Shown here in pieces: positions 40,894-52,991 of a stretch of DNA of 64,000 nucleotides (position 1 is the stretch's first letter; every line of letters starts with the position of its first letter). Made by a program: the position numbers and the translations under genes. The notes below the pieces were generated by a model. It was not told the origin of the DNA, did no database searches, and saw only the letters and a program-made list of their open reading frames with translations. Origin of the DNA: Gracilaria vermiculophylla (lineage: Eukaryota; Rhodophyta; Florideophyceae; Gracilariales; Gracilariaceae); NCBI GenBank assembly GCA_019155205.2, contig JAHNZQ020000308.1:72493-136492 (forward strand), given 5' to 3'.

Positions 40894-40962
40894 AGTATAG
40901 GACTACAAAATCAAGTTTAAAAAAAAATTAAAGTTTAAAAACAGTTCCATAAACATAAAATA

Positions 40963-42238
40963 CAGTGCGTTTCAAAAACATATTACCCCCAAAAAGTGCG
41001 CCAAAACTGTACTGTAGGCTAGATTTTGCACATAGTCTTTATAGAATCGTTTCAAAAAGATATGTACACCGTCGTCTTTCTAGTAAATATGTCTTGAGGT
41101 CCTCTACTTTCAAATCAATCACAGCTTCAAATTATAAAGTTAAACGCCGGGAAACACTCCAGCAGTGCTATCGCTGGAAAAGAAAAGCGTTCTAGAGTCA
41201 TAATTGCTAACTTTCTAAAACGTCCGGCTCTTTATGGATAAAAACGATCTACAGGACGCCTAAAGAAGCTCCGTTCAGCAGACAAAAGAGGATTTACAAT
41301 AGAGTTCTGCAAAGGAAAAGTATTGTTTAAAAAAATTGGAATAAATCTCAATCTCAACGTTTCTAAATTACCTATATGGAAGCAGACAAAAAAAACAAAT
41401 TAGTTGAAGTGTAAAATAATAAATAAACCGTTCTTTTTTTAAGACCTTCAAAAGCAAAAGAGAGTTACGTAGTGTACTGAAAAAGCCTACTAGGAAAAAA
41501 TGTGAAAATATTGTTTTCACTTATAAAAAAAAGTTCGATTTAGACGGACCAGATTTCTACAATCACTATTGGCGCGATCTTCGTAAGGAACATCATGAAT
41601 TGTATTCCACGCCTTCCGTTAGAGACTCTGTAACGGACTTGGTGGGCAGTTCTAAAAAAGGTCTGACTGAAATTGCATTTATTGAAACACCCGTGAACGC
41701 GGAAAAATACTAAGAATTTCTATACAAGTTTTTGCTACCTTTTGGTTTATGTTTGCATGAAAAGAATTTCGTTTTTAAATATGATAATGCGCCTGTACAC
41801 ACTGCATCTTTAATCAAAAATTGGCTACAGGAGTCAGAGGTAACGGTTTTTGAGTGGCCAACGCACTCACCAGATTTGAATACAGTCAAAAACGTTTGGA
41901 AACTGCTGGCGAGTATATTTTATGTGCACGGAAGGCAATTTCAGACATTTTTTGAACTCAAAAACTGTATTAAAAATTGCTGGAAATCTATAACAGTTTC
42001 CACTGTGGAACAGTACATCACTATGATGCAGAAACGTTGCATTAACGTTTTACAGCAAACGGATGCAAAATAAACTGTTTAGCATCGCACAGTAAAAGTT
42101 TTTTATTCATGATCATATGTTTTTGAAACTGTTTTTTGACTTTCTTTTTTTCTGAAACCGATTTCAGTAGGCGTACAGTATACATTTGGTAGTTTCTTTG
42201 AGATTACACAGCATGTCGTATGTTTTTGAAACAGTCTG
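40963..42238 (+). mobile_element. Tc1/mariner element 2 (decayed)
   Basis: TA-flanked; left end CAGTGCGTTTCAAAAACATA, right end (other strand) CAGACTGTTTCAAAAACATA. 1276 bp, the same two distinct ends as element 1 but inverted, so the two copies face outwards around copia A. Confidence 0.92.
41060..42073 (+). pseudogene. Tc1-type transposase remnant (element 2)
   Basis: A helix-turn-helix remnant (QLQIIKLNAGKHSSSAIA) near 41125, with frame breaks. The C-terminal third is intact at 41732-42073. There the second catalytic Asp is in KYDNAPVHTA and, 34 residues later, the catalytic Glu position is Lys (SPDLNTVKNVW, expected NPIENVW). So the DD34E triad is broken and the enzyme dead, whereas element 1 keeps the Glu. 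Confidence 0.85.
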
Positions 42239-42627
42239 TATCTATCACCGTTTAGTCTCTTTTGGCAATTTATTAACCACTTTTTTCGCCTTGTTAGTGA
42301 ATAACGATAAGAAAGCGTTTGGTCATTGAATTAATGTAGTCATTAGTTATCGAAAATGGAATTTTAGAGGGCTCACGCAACTTCAAAATTCACGTATATT
42401 CCGTCGTTTCTGACGAAACGTAGGACGGCTAGCACCAAAAAGCAATACTTGACTCCGATTCGTTCTCCTTTAGCATCGCACATGTGTAAATAACGAAATA
42501 AGAAAAACTTCAGTTGGAAGACTTCCCTGAACACGACTGTTTTCGTATCTCTCGCATTCCAGTACCCGCTGCTCATCCCGGTTTTCATGCAAAGAACGCT
42601 TGGAAAGTCACTAAATAGAATCTATTT
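42239..42627. other. Spacer, no feature recognised
   Basis: Short minus ORF 42373-42588 without family features. Confidence 0.5.
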
Positions 42628-42659
42628 GTGACTATCCTCTTGGCATTCGAGCCACGCTC

Positions 42660-43307
42660 TGCCACACCCAGGCTGAAAAGGATCATAGAACCGTCCCCAA
42701 CACGGCCATCTATCAACTCCACGCCTCATTCCGCAAATTTCCAGGAGAGCAATCAAACCGTTCCCCCAAACATGACCCCGACGATCCTTATCCCCGCGTG
42801 CCCTTCTCTACAGAATTTTTTAACTTCCCCTTCTACCCAAGCCCTCTCAACACGAATTTCTCTTTAGCGTTCTTGGATCTATGTGGCCGCAGATTTACTT
42901 CTGCTGAAGGTTTTCAACGCCTCTGAAGCGCATATTGAGTGTAGGGCTCCCAACATCAAAAGCTGGATGAAGCACATCGCTTCTTCAAGGATGCCTCTCT
43001 GTTCAACATGTTCCACGGCTTCGTGGTACCCGCAGAGAATATTCTGAACGGTAGATTCGATAGAATCGTCGACAAGTGGAGGAAAGACGTGGAGTCAAAT
43101 GAAGCTACAACCGGGATTGTGGAGGATGTTGATGAGCAAGAGGAACTGCTGGATGACCTCATACACGCAATGGACGAAAACGAAGAGCTGAGAAGGATAG
43201 ATCAGGAGAAAGCATTAGATAAAGACCAACACTTCTCAAAGCTGCTCAAGAAGAGTAAAATCGGGCCACAAACTGCAATCCTGCAGCTTTCTGTAACGGC
43301 ACCGTAA
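42660..43307 (+). pseudogene. Decayed coding sequence of unknown family
   Basis: The plus strand reads as protein-like sequence in pieces. About 42679-42927 gives a segment containing DPDDPYPRVPFSTEFFNFPF then SLAFLDLCGRRFTSAEGFQR, then stops. From about 42950 to 43307, in another frame, comes an acidic helical part (EAHRFFKDASLFNMFHGFVV, DEQEELLDDLIHAMDENEEL). Both are Asp/Glu-balanced, unlike the surrounding noise. I cannot name the family; a transposon-encoded or captured host gene is possible. Confidence 0.35.
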
Positions 43308-46300
43308 AGCACATCTGTTGAATCTGAAACAGGGGGGTAGGAAGTGAAGTGCCACCTACTGCAGCCCTTTGCTATTCCCATCTCCCTCTCTTTTGCGTCT
43401 TTCTTGCAGTACAGGGGAGCCTAAGGTGATATGGTGGTGTGGATTTACGACGGGATGTTCCTAAGGAAGGTTTGTATTTTATTAAGCGAGCGACTTGATG
43501 CATACTTCGGCCCACGTGCGCTACAGTACCCCTGAGGAACGGTAGAATTTAGATTTATTTTAGTTAATTGCTGCAGGTAATTACTATAGCATTGAGATCT
43601 GCCGACGCGGGCTCCCGTAGTATTACATAATCTGCCACTCAAGCTCCACCTCTGGGGAAGTAAACCAAATACCCTTGAATCTACGTCTATTTTTCCGGTT
43701 GGAGACTCTTGTCGAAAATCATAAGGTTTCTGAGCCGCCGATCCCCAGATCGCCTCGTAGCAGCACCTGTGGGAGTATTTTCAGCCCATTGAAACTCTTT
43801 CTACGCTTGGTGTTTGCGGATCGCCTTTCAGAATTCCTTCGGCTCGTGACAGCGATTACCGGAGACCGCCTTTAGGAAGGCACGCCTTTGGAGTCAACAA
43901 AAACTCCTGACTGACGTTATGCGCAACTTCTTCGAAAACAGAACTGACGGTACCACACAAACTTTCTTTCGATTTTAACATTGCTTTGAATATAGCGTAT
44001 GTGTGAATTCTGCTTAATGTTCTTAGGGAGAAAAATTTTTTTTAAAAGGGACGATTGTAAAAAATTTGCTCTACACTTTCTCTGCCACCCTATACTCTGG
44101 TAAAGATTTACATATCAAAAGTATCAAATTAGAAAACCTTCGATATGTACGTGAGATAAAATCGAGGGTATAGCCAGACTCTATCTTAAAACACATATCA
44201 AAAGATACCCGACTAGCTTTCGAGACGCATCCCATCGCATGGCCATCATGTACAACTGTATAGGCTAACGGAAGAAGGATGAGAATTATCTGCCACCTGA
44301 AACTTGTAGACTGAACATCAGTTTCAGTACTCGCAGTCGAATCCCAAACGCTCTTTGAAGAAAAGATCTCCATCCCTACCCATTAATGCTCGCCACAGAA
44401 CCGATCTGATCAGAATAGGACACAATATTTGCGACAAGTTTTGATCGCTCACAAGTTTGCACGGAATCTTATCCACCAACTGGATTCGGTAGGTTTCACA
44501 GACAAAAAGCTTCGTCACACCTCTTTTTTATTCTGTACACCATAGAAATCCAGAAGAAGAACAGAAGAAACGCCTCCTGTCACGCCCACTACCCTCGTTT
44601 ACCTCCCTTTCAAAAGACATATATACATTGCTTAGTATGCAGTTTTGACGTACAAGAGAAGACCTTACTATCAGACAAAGTATTTTTAATGCTCTAATTG
44701 TCATGAAGCATATTAGTATTTTAGAAAATGTTACGAACCTAGAATGTTTCCCAGATCTACTGCTCTTAGTGTGAATCCCATCCGAAAAAGTACATTGAAT
44801 GAAATCATAATCAAACAAAGAAACGAGGTTTGTACGAAATAGACCAACAATTTGCCTAATTGTCAGGCCCGGGAGATGATGTAAAATGGATTTCTAGAAA
44901 CTTCTCTAGGTATTAAAAATTAGACATAAATGGGAATGAAAAGGAAGCAAAACAAAAAAGCAAAGACATAGATAAAGTCTTAAATCTCTCAGTGTTTATG
45001 CCATGAACATTAAAGTGGGTTTTCAAACGGAAGCGCTGCTGCATTCCTATCCATTAAATCCATAACACAATTATTCCGATATCCACTCCTCAGAAATTAA
45101 TCACGGCCGTTTGCTTTCAACATTGTTTTATGTAGAGATCATCTTTTTAACCCAAGATTACTATCAAAATATTCTAAAAACACGTATCGAAACACAGGAA
45201 TGCAGGAAATTGTTACTTGCACTCCACAGGCTTATGTGTATTGCATTTCAGTAGAAATGCATTTAAATCGAGTAACCTCACGTCACATTATTCTCTTAAA
45301 ACACTTTTGCTGTTTGGAATAATTGAAAAGAATCATTGTCCGGATTCGTGCCCCAAATAGAGAAATCCTTAAACTCGCCGGTAAAGGTTCTACGGCAATG
45401 ATTCTTTTTCGTCTTAGCCTTAGTATTATAGTCCATGAAAAGACATACACAAAAGGCGATACCGTTCCAGGAATATACACAAGTGGATGGTTGATGCTAA
45501 CTATACGAAGGTTGGGAATCACCTGTCGGATTTGGAGTTTGTTTGTCGATGTAAGATCCACATGACCAAAAATTTGGAAAATGCACTCATATTTTGATTG
45601 CATTTTCTTTGGAATGGTTTTCACATTAGTCAAACGTGTAAGACAAGAAAAAAACAACCGAATAACACGTGGGCTCTTAACATCTATGGCTGCGGCTTAC
45701 CAAAACTTGTTTACGGGTCCCGCCAGATCCAAAACGTTTTCAAGTATCACTCCAACATAGAATTAATCTGAATCTTGAAATTTGCTTGAACCTGAAGTTA
45801 ATGTATCGACATGAAATCCTCCGTGTCTTTAATTAGAGTGTGTACTATAGCGATTCAATTATCGTAAATGAAGTATCTGTAGATGTAGTTTGGGAAGCAT
45901 TTTTTTCTGTTTGGTCACAGCGTACACTGAGTTTTCCGATTTAATCGGATTTAACCAGGTGTTTGCATCTTTTTCATCGAAATTAAAAGCTTTGATGATA
46001 AAAAGTGGTATCACCTCCAACCACTCTGGTGCAAAAAGCCTAACTCTATTAGTGCAGATGGAAACCTTCATAAACGTTTACAAAAAGTTTAGAAGAATAT
46101 ATTCCTTACGACTGCCCCACCATTTATCATCAACTCTAGTTTAGTCTTTCTGTGTAAGCTATGAAAAAACTATGACTCATGACAAACTAGTACCTTCTTT
46201 ATTGGTATTCAGGATTCATTCACGCTTTCGCGAAATTCTATCTTAACCAACAGAAAAGTAATTTTGAATAAATGACTTCAACATCAAAGTAAAATACGAA

Positions 46301-46835
46301 AACAATCACCAGTGATTGTGAGTGCCACCTTTTTTTAATCCGGCGTCCAGCTTCCTTACTCAAGTGACGTTTTCTTTTTGCACTACAATGATTAGCGCAC
46401 CACACATATGGCTCACGCAAGCCTCATGAACTATAGTTACCTCCTCTCAGGCCCGTTCTACATCAGGCAAGACAAACCAAAATCGTTATCAAATCCCCTT
46501 CGAAAAGGGCATTCTCCATTTTTGATGACACACTTAAAGTGTCCTTTTTTGACTCGAAACTCCCACGTCCATAGGGTTGCCACATCAGCATCCCCACACT
46601 TTGCGACAGACCGCCAAACCTCGATCCACGCCGAGCAGACGTTTTCTCCCCGACGTTGATAATTCTACGCCTCAAACAGCTCATTGCAGCTTTGGATGCC
46701 GTTATAGCGTGCGATGATCATGACACCTATACGCTTGCGGCCACTATACAAACCACATCCACCGAAATTCTCCCGTTTATTGGCTGGCTTCGAGACAACC
46801 ACAAAGGCCGAACTTGCAGAACATGGGTACGATAG
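43308..46835. other. AT-rich region, no feature supported
   Basis: About 3.5 kb of mostly AT-rich sequence with scattered short ORFs in all frames (e.g. 45283-45657 minus, 124 codons). No recognised domain, tandem repeat or RNA gene. Some of it may be flanking sequence of the Harbinger element to the right. Confidence 0.4.
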
Positions 46836-47924
46836 CGAATCACTCAACAGTGGCTGCACAAATACGCCTTTACTCCTGCGTTTCTGCAATCAGGTTCCTG
46901 GACTACGAGGTTTCGCATAACCTATGAATTATTCTGCACATTGTGTGAGGCCATACGACCCTTTGTCGAACGCAAAACGACGAACTATAGATCGTCATGG
47001 AAAGCGGAGTTGAAACTGGCTGCCTTTCTACTCTACGCGGGAGAATTAACATGCGAGCACACTGCATGTGAGCTCAGTATTGGATACAGTACTGTTTACG
47101 CTGCCTTTCGGCAAGTGTCGTGAGCTACCATCAAACACTTTCGCTCTGAAATACAATGTATCACAGAAGAAGCACAGATTTCGATAGTACTAAACAGGTC
47201 TGGGAGCATTCGAGGCTTGCAATACTGCGTGGGGGTTGTCGATGGCACTCATGTCAGGTGGCTTTCTTGTCCTGATTTTCATTACTATGGGTCTCGCTGC
47301 TACAAGGGCTACCCAAGCTTTGTCGCCTTTGCAGTAGTGGATGCAAATCGAAGGTTCCTGTACCCTGACGTAGGGCGGCCAGGGGTGTTGAGAAATGCGG
47401 CAATATATGATCGGTCTACGCTGAAGCGAAACACGGAAAACCGAACTTGGCTTGGCAATGACGTTTCTGATTTGGTCATTTCTGGTGTTTACGTTAGACC
47501 ATATCTTATTGGTGATAATGCATTCTCTCTTTCTCGGAACATGTTAAAGACCTCCACTATCCGTGAGCATCAGGCCCGCCCCGTCTTAAAGTTCTGCAAT
47601 TCGGTAGCAAGCGAAGCGCGTGAACCAGTTGAGTGCGCATTTGGCATACTGAAGCACAGATTCATGACTCTGAAAGACGGTGGAAGGTTGGCACACGAAG
47701 ATGATATGAGTACAATTTGCTTGGCGTGCCTTCCACTGCACAATATGAGATTAGGTGATGTCCCCTTCGAAGATTATTTTTTACAACTAGATGAACCTGG
47801 GGAGTTTAACGAGGTTACGTCCGACACAAAGGTTGGGAACCGAAAACGAGAGGCTTTCTTTTATAACGTCGTCAATAGACTCTCAGAGAAACATAAATCA
47901 TTGCTTGCTAACGAGTTGTTCTAG
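46836..47924 (+). pseudogene. PIF/Harbinger transposase (DDE_Tnp_4) with one internal stop
   Basis: A single frame from about 46836 to 47924 broken only by a TGA at 47121-47123. The N-terminal part has TTRFRITYELFCTLCEAIRP and a DNA-binding-like ELSIGYSTVYAAF. The catalytic domain keeps all three acidic residues: YCVGVVDGTHV (Asp), PYLIGDNAFSL (Asp) and REPVECAFGILKHRF (Glu), plus LPLHNM near the end. The family excises and inserts with short TA-rich target duplications and needs a Myb-like partner, which lies next door on the other strand. With the TGA it should be inactive, but it is the best preserved transposase in the window. Confidence 0.88.
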
Positions 47925-48001
47925 TATCCAACACGTTTTTTCACGTTCATTCTTACTACCTTTTAATTCCCTAATAATTTCGGCATGTTATGTGTCCTAA
48001 T

Positions 48002-48596
48002 TTTCGATGAATGACTGAAGCATGGCAGGATGCGACAATTTTGCTCTTTTGCGAGTGGTAGTTGGTCCTCTGCTTTTTTCTCCGTTATCATCAGTTGATA
48101 AAAACGCAGGAGGTGCATGCCTGGCCTTTTCAAGTTTAACCTCATGCATTTTGTGGCAGTATTTGGGTGTGTCAGATAAGTCTTCATCATTTCCATCTTT
48201 TCCAGATTGTTTATACTTTGTAATCAACGCGGAGTACTTTTGCTTAATCCTGGTGCACTTCTTTTGTCATCCTTTCGCTGTTCGTTTGATTACATGTTTA
48301 CTCTTAGCAAGCTTTGTATCCTCCGCAAAGACCTCTTTTCAACATTGTTTTTTTGCTTTTCGGTTTCCGTAACCAACTTTGCTCATCATTTTGAACAACA
48401 TCAAAACCGTCTCGCGATCATAATGTTGCGAATCTGATGCTGGGTTCATTTTTCTGTCGGTGAGGTGCTGGACAGTTTTACCCTTTGCCTTGATTGTAGA
48501 TATGTTTTCGATCTTAAATCTCGAGCTTCGAGTACCTGGGGAAGGAGAACGGCTGGTATTTATCACTTGTATCAGAGTCGGCTTTGTTGAAGGCAC
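48002..48596 (-). pseudogene. Harbinger ORF2, Myb/SANT-like DNA-binding protein remnant
   Basis: Minus-strand pieces 48596-48339 and 48227-48002 read as one protein with two breaks between them. The middle (CTRIKQKYSALITKYKQSGK) matches the helix of trihelix/Myb-like Harbinger proteins, and the N-terminal part (YDRETVLMLFKMMSKVGYGN) precedes it. It lies convergent to the transposase, as usual for a two-gene PIF/Harbinger element. Confidence 0.55.
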
Positions 48597-48639
48597 GGTG
48601 TGTTAAGAGGTGAAGTGCAACGCCCTTCCGGGGTATTTC

Positions 48640-49330
48640 TCACGACTTAGTCGGTACTTGCACTCCGAAGAGGTATGGTTATTTTATGATGGTTAGCGCA
48701 GCGGCTGGCCGCTGAGGGGCAGGCCGGACTCTAGGGTGGCACACGTGGGTACAGTGAGGATGCATGGCATTGCTGGACAAATTAGATATTCTACTCAGAT
48801 AAGTTTTGGGCGGCGCGCCCCACTGTCAGGGTGGCGCGCCGACTACAGTATATATACCCCGCTACGGCGGCTGCCCAGTAAACCCTATGACGGCCCCAAG
48901 AGGGTTGTGGCTCTGAACTTTTCCGCCTCCGGCGTTGCTTACCGCTGCTCCATGATAGCACCCGTTTGCACGGCAGTTCATCCTCCCTCGAGACTTAGAG
49001 AGTGTCACCACAACTTGTGTCTATCCTTTACTGACATTGTCGAGTACTCGCCCCAGTATTGGGCCCTATTTTTGTCGCTCTTTTCGTCCCGTGCCCACAC
49101 ACCGGTGGACACGCTGTCGCTCCGGGTACCTACCGTACCCTTCACTCTTGCTCGCTTACGAGACTCCGTACCGATCACTCGTGGTTCCTGCCGCTCCATT
49201 GGAGGGATCTCATATTCAACACTGTAGGTAACCGCCTGAAGGCTGCCCTCGATCTTACAAATCGGCTTCACCGTGGCACGCCCAGAGTGGCTCTGTTTGC
49301 TTTGCTACCCTAGAAGGGGAAGATTCCGAA
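48640..49330. other. GC-rich island with TATA box, possible solo LTR or transposon promoter
   Basis: Unlike its AT-rich surroundings. Two GGCGCGCC octamers sit 17 bp apart (48813 and 48833), followed by TATATATACC at 48850 and then a C/T-rich transcribed-looking tract. Three overlapping plus ORFs (longest 48736-49227) are Ser/Arg/Pro-rich and unconvincing. The spacing (TATA, then leader) fits an LTR or gene promoter, but no second copy is in the window. Confidence 0.3.
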
Positions 49331-52300
49331 CGTCTTCGTGGTGTTTTCCCGCCTTAAGCGTTGCACTACAAGAGGAGCGCATCTAATTTGTGACGCTATG
49401 AAAGGTGGTTACTGTTTAGCCCGGGTAAGGTCAAGGAGGTGCGGACGACCATGAGATCGCAAAAGGTATCGGTAACGTAGTTATGGTGCGTTTACTTTGC
49501 GCCAAAATTCTGCCCATAAGTCTTACTCATTCGGTCATCAGTTGCTTTCTACACCAAGCAAAGAAGTCCTTGGTACTGTAAAATGTGTCTTGCACATTTT
49601 TGCGCCGGGATCTGGTTCCTCCACTTGTGTGTACATTTCGGTATAGAACGGGCCTCAGACACAGATCGCCGTGACCCAGTTATATCTACCTGCCGGAAGA
49701 GTTTTCAGGCGTCTATCGCCATAACCGGATGGTGCACCATAGGGGAGACCCCACAACTTTACTGAGATATCCCTGGAATTGGTCGTTTGTCCTTGATTTC
49801 TGGTGCCAGGAGGATCCAAGCATTTCCTTCGGCTTCTTGGTCGCAGAGAATCGCGCTGTAAAAGAACTGATAGCAAACGAGCAAAAAAACATATATACAG
49901 ATGAACAGAACACTTCAAGGAACACGTTGGAAACAATAAAAAAAACCAGTGTTCTGTTATCAATTTCTGATGGAAATCTCTATGTTGCTGCTAATGTAGA
50001 GTATCGAATTCATCCCTGATAAGTATAAAGAACGCTGTTAGTCTCTAAGAGTAGACCTATCGGTTAAGAAAGAATAGAAACCTATTTTTGCATAGCCATA
50101 TCCCTCTGTAATAGAGCTTTATGATCATTTTGTAGAAAAGATTACGAAATCTTAAACGGTCTGCTTGTCCTTTTGGAAGAGATTGGCTAACTTCGTTCGG
50201 CTTATAAAGTGCCGTGGCATCACTGGTTTGTGGCATTGTTGAATGCACGAAAGAGTTTTGACGGATAAATAATGGAATGAAACCTGAAGAAGTTCGTAGA
50301 CAAGATTCATAAGCACTTTTGTGGGCATTCTTTAAACCAGGACATTCAGGTATTGATGGAGCGCAACGCACTCTCAGAGTTTTACCAAAAGAAATAGTTA
50401 CAATCCGTTTTAAAAAGAGGCATCGCCTGTCTGACTAAGGCAAAACCTACTGCAAGCCGAAAGGTATCTCTCAGCGCTATCAATAGAAAGTTCAATGATG
50501 TCCTGTGCGTGGATTAAATGTTCCTCGACCAGTACTGTGTGATGCGTGTTACGAATACGGCATCGGGTTCCTCCGCGGAAGCTGGCGTAGACTGTAAGTC
50601 GATGGCTAAGGCAGTTCAGATGTTCGACGCTCACCGGACTACCGCATGATGGCATCCTCAGGTCGTTGCGTACGACAATTCTTTCACCATCAATATCTAT
50701 TAGGGATGTATGAAGCGCCAAAAGATCCATTGTAGGCCACGACCACCGTGCCGGCACATCAAGAATGTCCACAAATCTAAGCACAGAATCATCCGAGACA
50801 TTTTTGTAAAACTCAAAGACGGTATGAAACGAGATCCACAGAAATGGACACAAGGATAAACCGTCAAAAAGGCCATCAGTATTTCGAGCGAACGCTACGG
50901 TAGCGAGATGATGTCTGCACAGGAGCTGGTTAAGGGGTATGCAAGGCCCATTAAATCTGGTGCAGTACCCGAATTGCTCCCTCGCAACCTTATCCACTCG
51001 TATCAGACACTCAATGCGAAGAGAAAGGGGCTTGTGGTATATAGTTTTCGGGTTTTATGCGGTTTAGGGGTTTTGTGGTTTGGGTATCAGGCCCAACATC
51101 TAACCCCGAACCTGGGATCCTCCCATCGCTGCATGTTGCGAGCTAAATCTAAATCATGTCATAAAGAGATTATATGAAAATAAACCACTCAATAGCGTTG
51201 AAAAAAGACACAAACCGTGGTCATCGTTTATGCCAGCGACATTAGAACTGCATAGCCTCCTCCGGTTATTAAAATATGCACGCAGATCTACGCGCCACGA
51301 TTTCCGAATTGGGCTGAGTGCATCGTCGGTATATTCTATGCACCCGGAAAAGAATGGTTCCTATTGCGCATCATTGTTCTTTCCTCTGACGTAGGCCACG
51401 CAATGTGTGCTGCCATGGCCTCGTTAGCAATGATGCAGATGAACATTCCGTCGTCATTGGGGGACATTCTACTGCAGATTCAGCAGTCCGCCTAGACGCG
51501 AATATTGTTGTAACCACCAAGGTAAAGTATGGTAGATAAAAATCTCTCGCGTGGAGACAGTTAGCATCCTTTTCTAGCGGAGCTGGAATTCCTCTTGTAG
51601 GTATGATGGCTGCGCAAAGAATTAACGGAGCAGATACAGTGACATAAACATTTCAATTCCCTTGAAGAGAATCTTATTGTGGTCTTTATGAGCGATAACA
51701 GTCCGTTGATAAGGTTTTCTAAGCGGCTTGCCTCTAGTAACCAATTTTTTATCGAGTTATTGCCACTGTCTTCCTCCCGCAGATAATCCACGAAAAGCAG
51801 AAATAGCTGCACAACTGAACTGTGTGCAATAAAGAAAGTCACGGCTTACGAAATAACTGCTATCGATGTTGTTCTGGTGTGCAGCAAGTCATCGATGCTA
51901 TCCATAATGAAGTTGCTGGCTTGCCAAGAATCCGAGTTTGGAGCGTAGAAGTTGGAGGGTGACGCATAGACGTGGGCGTATGAGTCGTAGAGGAGTATCG
52001 GAGGTTGCCGGATGGCAACACTAATATTGCGTCAAAGTGGTGTAGGAATTGGGATGGGAGCGAGAAGAGGCTCAAAGTGATAGGAAAAGCGCACAAAGCG
52101 GATTGATCGGAGAGTAAGATGTCGATAAGGTACGCTGGGAGGGTCGGAAGGCGCCTGATATGCCTTTTGAGGTAGCAATCAGCGTTCAGCCGAGTCTCGT
52201 TGGCCAGAAAGCATGAGAAATCTCGCATATTCTCCAGCCTGGACGTGTTTGCGGATTTATTTTTTTGGTGATGTAGAGAAATGCACTGATGAAGATCGGC

Positions 52301-52761
52301 AGCACCAATATTCCGTTAGTAGCCAAATGCTTTTATTCGCGGCCAGATCATTTCTATCCAGAACTTGGCTTGGATTAAAAAGGTAGTATGGTGAGACTGA
52401 GCAATGATGCAGTGAGGGTTTTATCTTTGGTGTTGCAAACGAATATAGTGCCGTTTTTCGAAACGCGTATGATGAAGAAAGGGTCGCTTTCAGTTTGGAT
52501 ACATTGTCGGAATGTAAAAATGTATGCGATGGACTTAGAATAGATATATGGGGCGGGGAGTGTTCCATAGAGGTGGCATTTTAACCGTCCCGCGCGGCAT
52601 TTGTGTTTAAAGGATCCATTGAATCGAGACAGGTGACATAAAAAGCCTGGCATGGTACAGGTACAGTATCCCTGGAGGAAGGCGGAAGATATATAAAATG
52701 GTATTAGGAAGCGGTTGAAAGCCGCTGAAAGGAACAGAATGGTACGGAAAGGTGGGCGTCC
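49331..52761. other. Low-information region with scattered ORFs
   Basis: About 3.4 kb. The longest open frame (50410-50997, minus; listed separately) is unassigned. Around 51030-51090 the plus strand is unusually G/T-rich. No transposon ends recognised. Confidence 0.35.
50410..50997 (-). CDS. Unassigned ORF, 195 codons
   Basis: Open for 195 codons in a region otherwise full of stops; the first ATG is internal (about residue 90), the frame begins at GTG. Balanced composition with segments such as RFVDILDVPARWSWPTMDLL and LIDIDGERIVVRNDLRM. I recognise no family; it may be a piece of a decayed transposon gene. Very uncertain. Confidence 0.2.
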   Translation of the reverse strand: MDKVAREQFGYCTRFNGPCIPLNQLLCRHHLATVAFARNTDGLFDGLSLCPFLWISFHTVFEFYKNVSDDSVLRFVDILDVPARWSWPTMDLLALHTSLIDIDGERIVVRNDLRMPSCGSPVSVEHLNCLSHRLTVYASFRGGTRCRIRNTHHTVLVEEHLIHAQDIIELSIDSAERYLSACSRFCLSQTGDASF

Positions 52762-52842
52762 TGTGTAGGTAAATAGATGTGCTAATTGCGCTATACTCTC
52801 TAGTGACGCAGGGCGCACACTACACAGTATGAATTATCAACA
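52762..52842 (-). repeat. Miniature LTR copy a
   Basis: 81 bp from TGTGTAGG to ATTATCAACA, similar to the 79-bp copies at 53579 and 53806 (shared ACTCTCTAGTGACGCAGGGC-like core and TATCAACA end). It is followed by a polypurine-like tract (CGCCCCCTCGCCCTG) and a 149-bp interior ending in GGCCCATAATC. Confidence 0.7.
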
Positions 52843-52991
52843 CGCCCCCTCGCCCTGTACTAACTGACAATACGAGACCTCAAACTTACACTAAGCAATT
52901 TCGACTACTGGTACACCTGTACAATTTCTCAGGCTTAGATTACTTCTGGTAGTCAAACACAGGGTCCTAACGTTTTGCTCGGCCCATAATC
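52843..52991 (-). mobile_element. Interior of a miniature LTR element, copy 1
   Basis: 149 bp that align with 53658-53805: same order of GCCCTG, ACGAGACCTCAA, GTACACCTG, AGATTACTT, GGTCCTAAC, and a CGGCCCATAAT primer-binding-site remnant at the end. Non-coding. Confidence 0.7.

Noticed and set aside
48705..48720. TAGCGCAGCGG resembling a tRNA A box (pol III promoter)
   Set aside because: No B box at the right distance and no tRNA fold around it.
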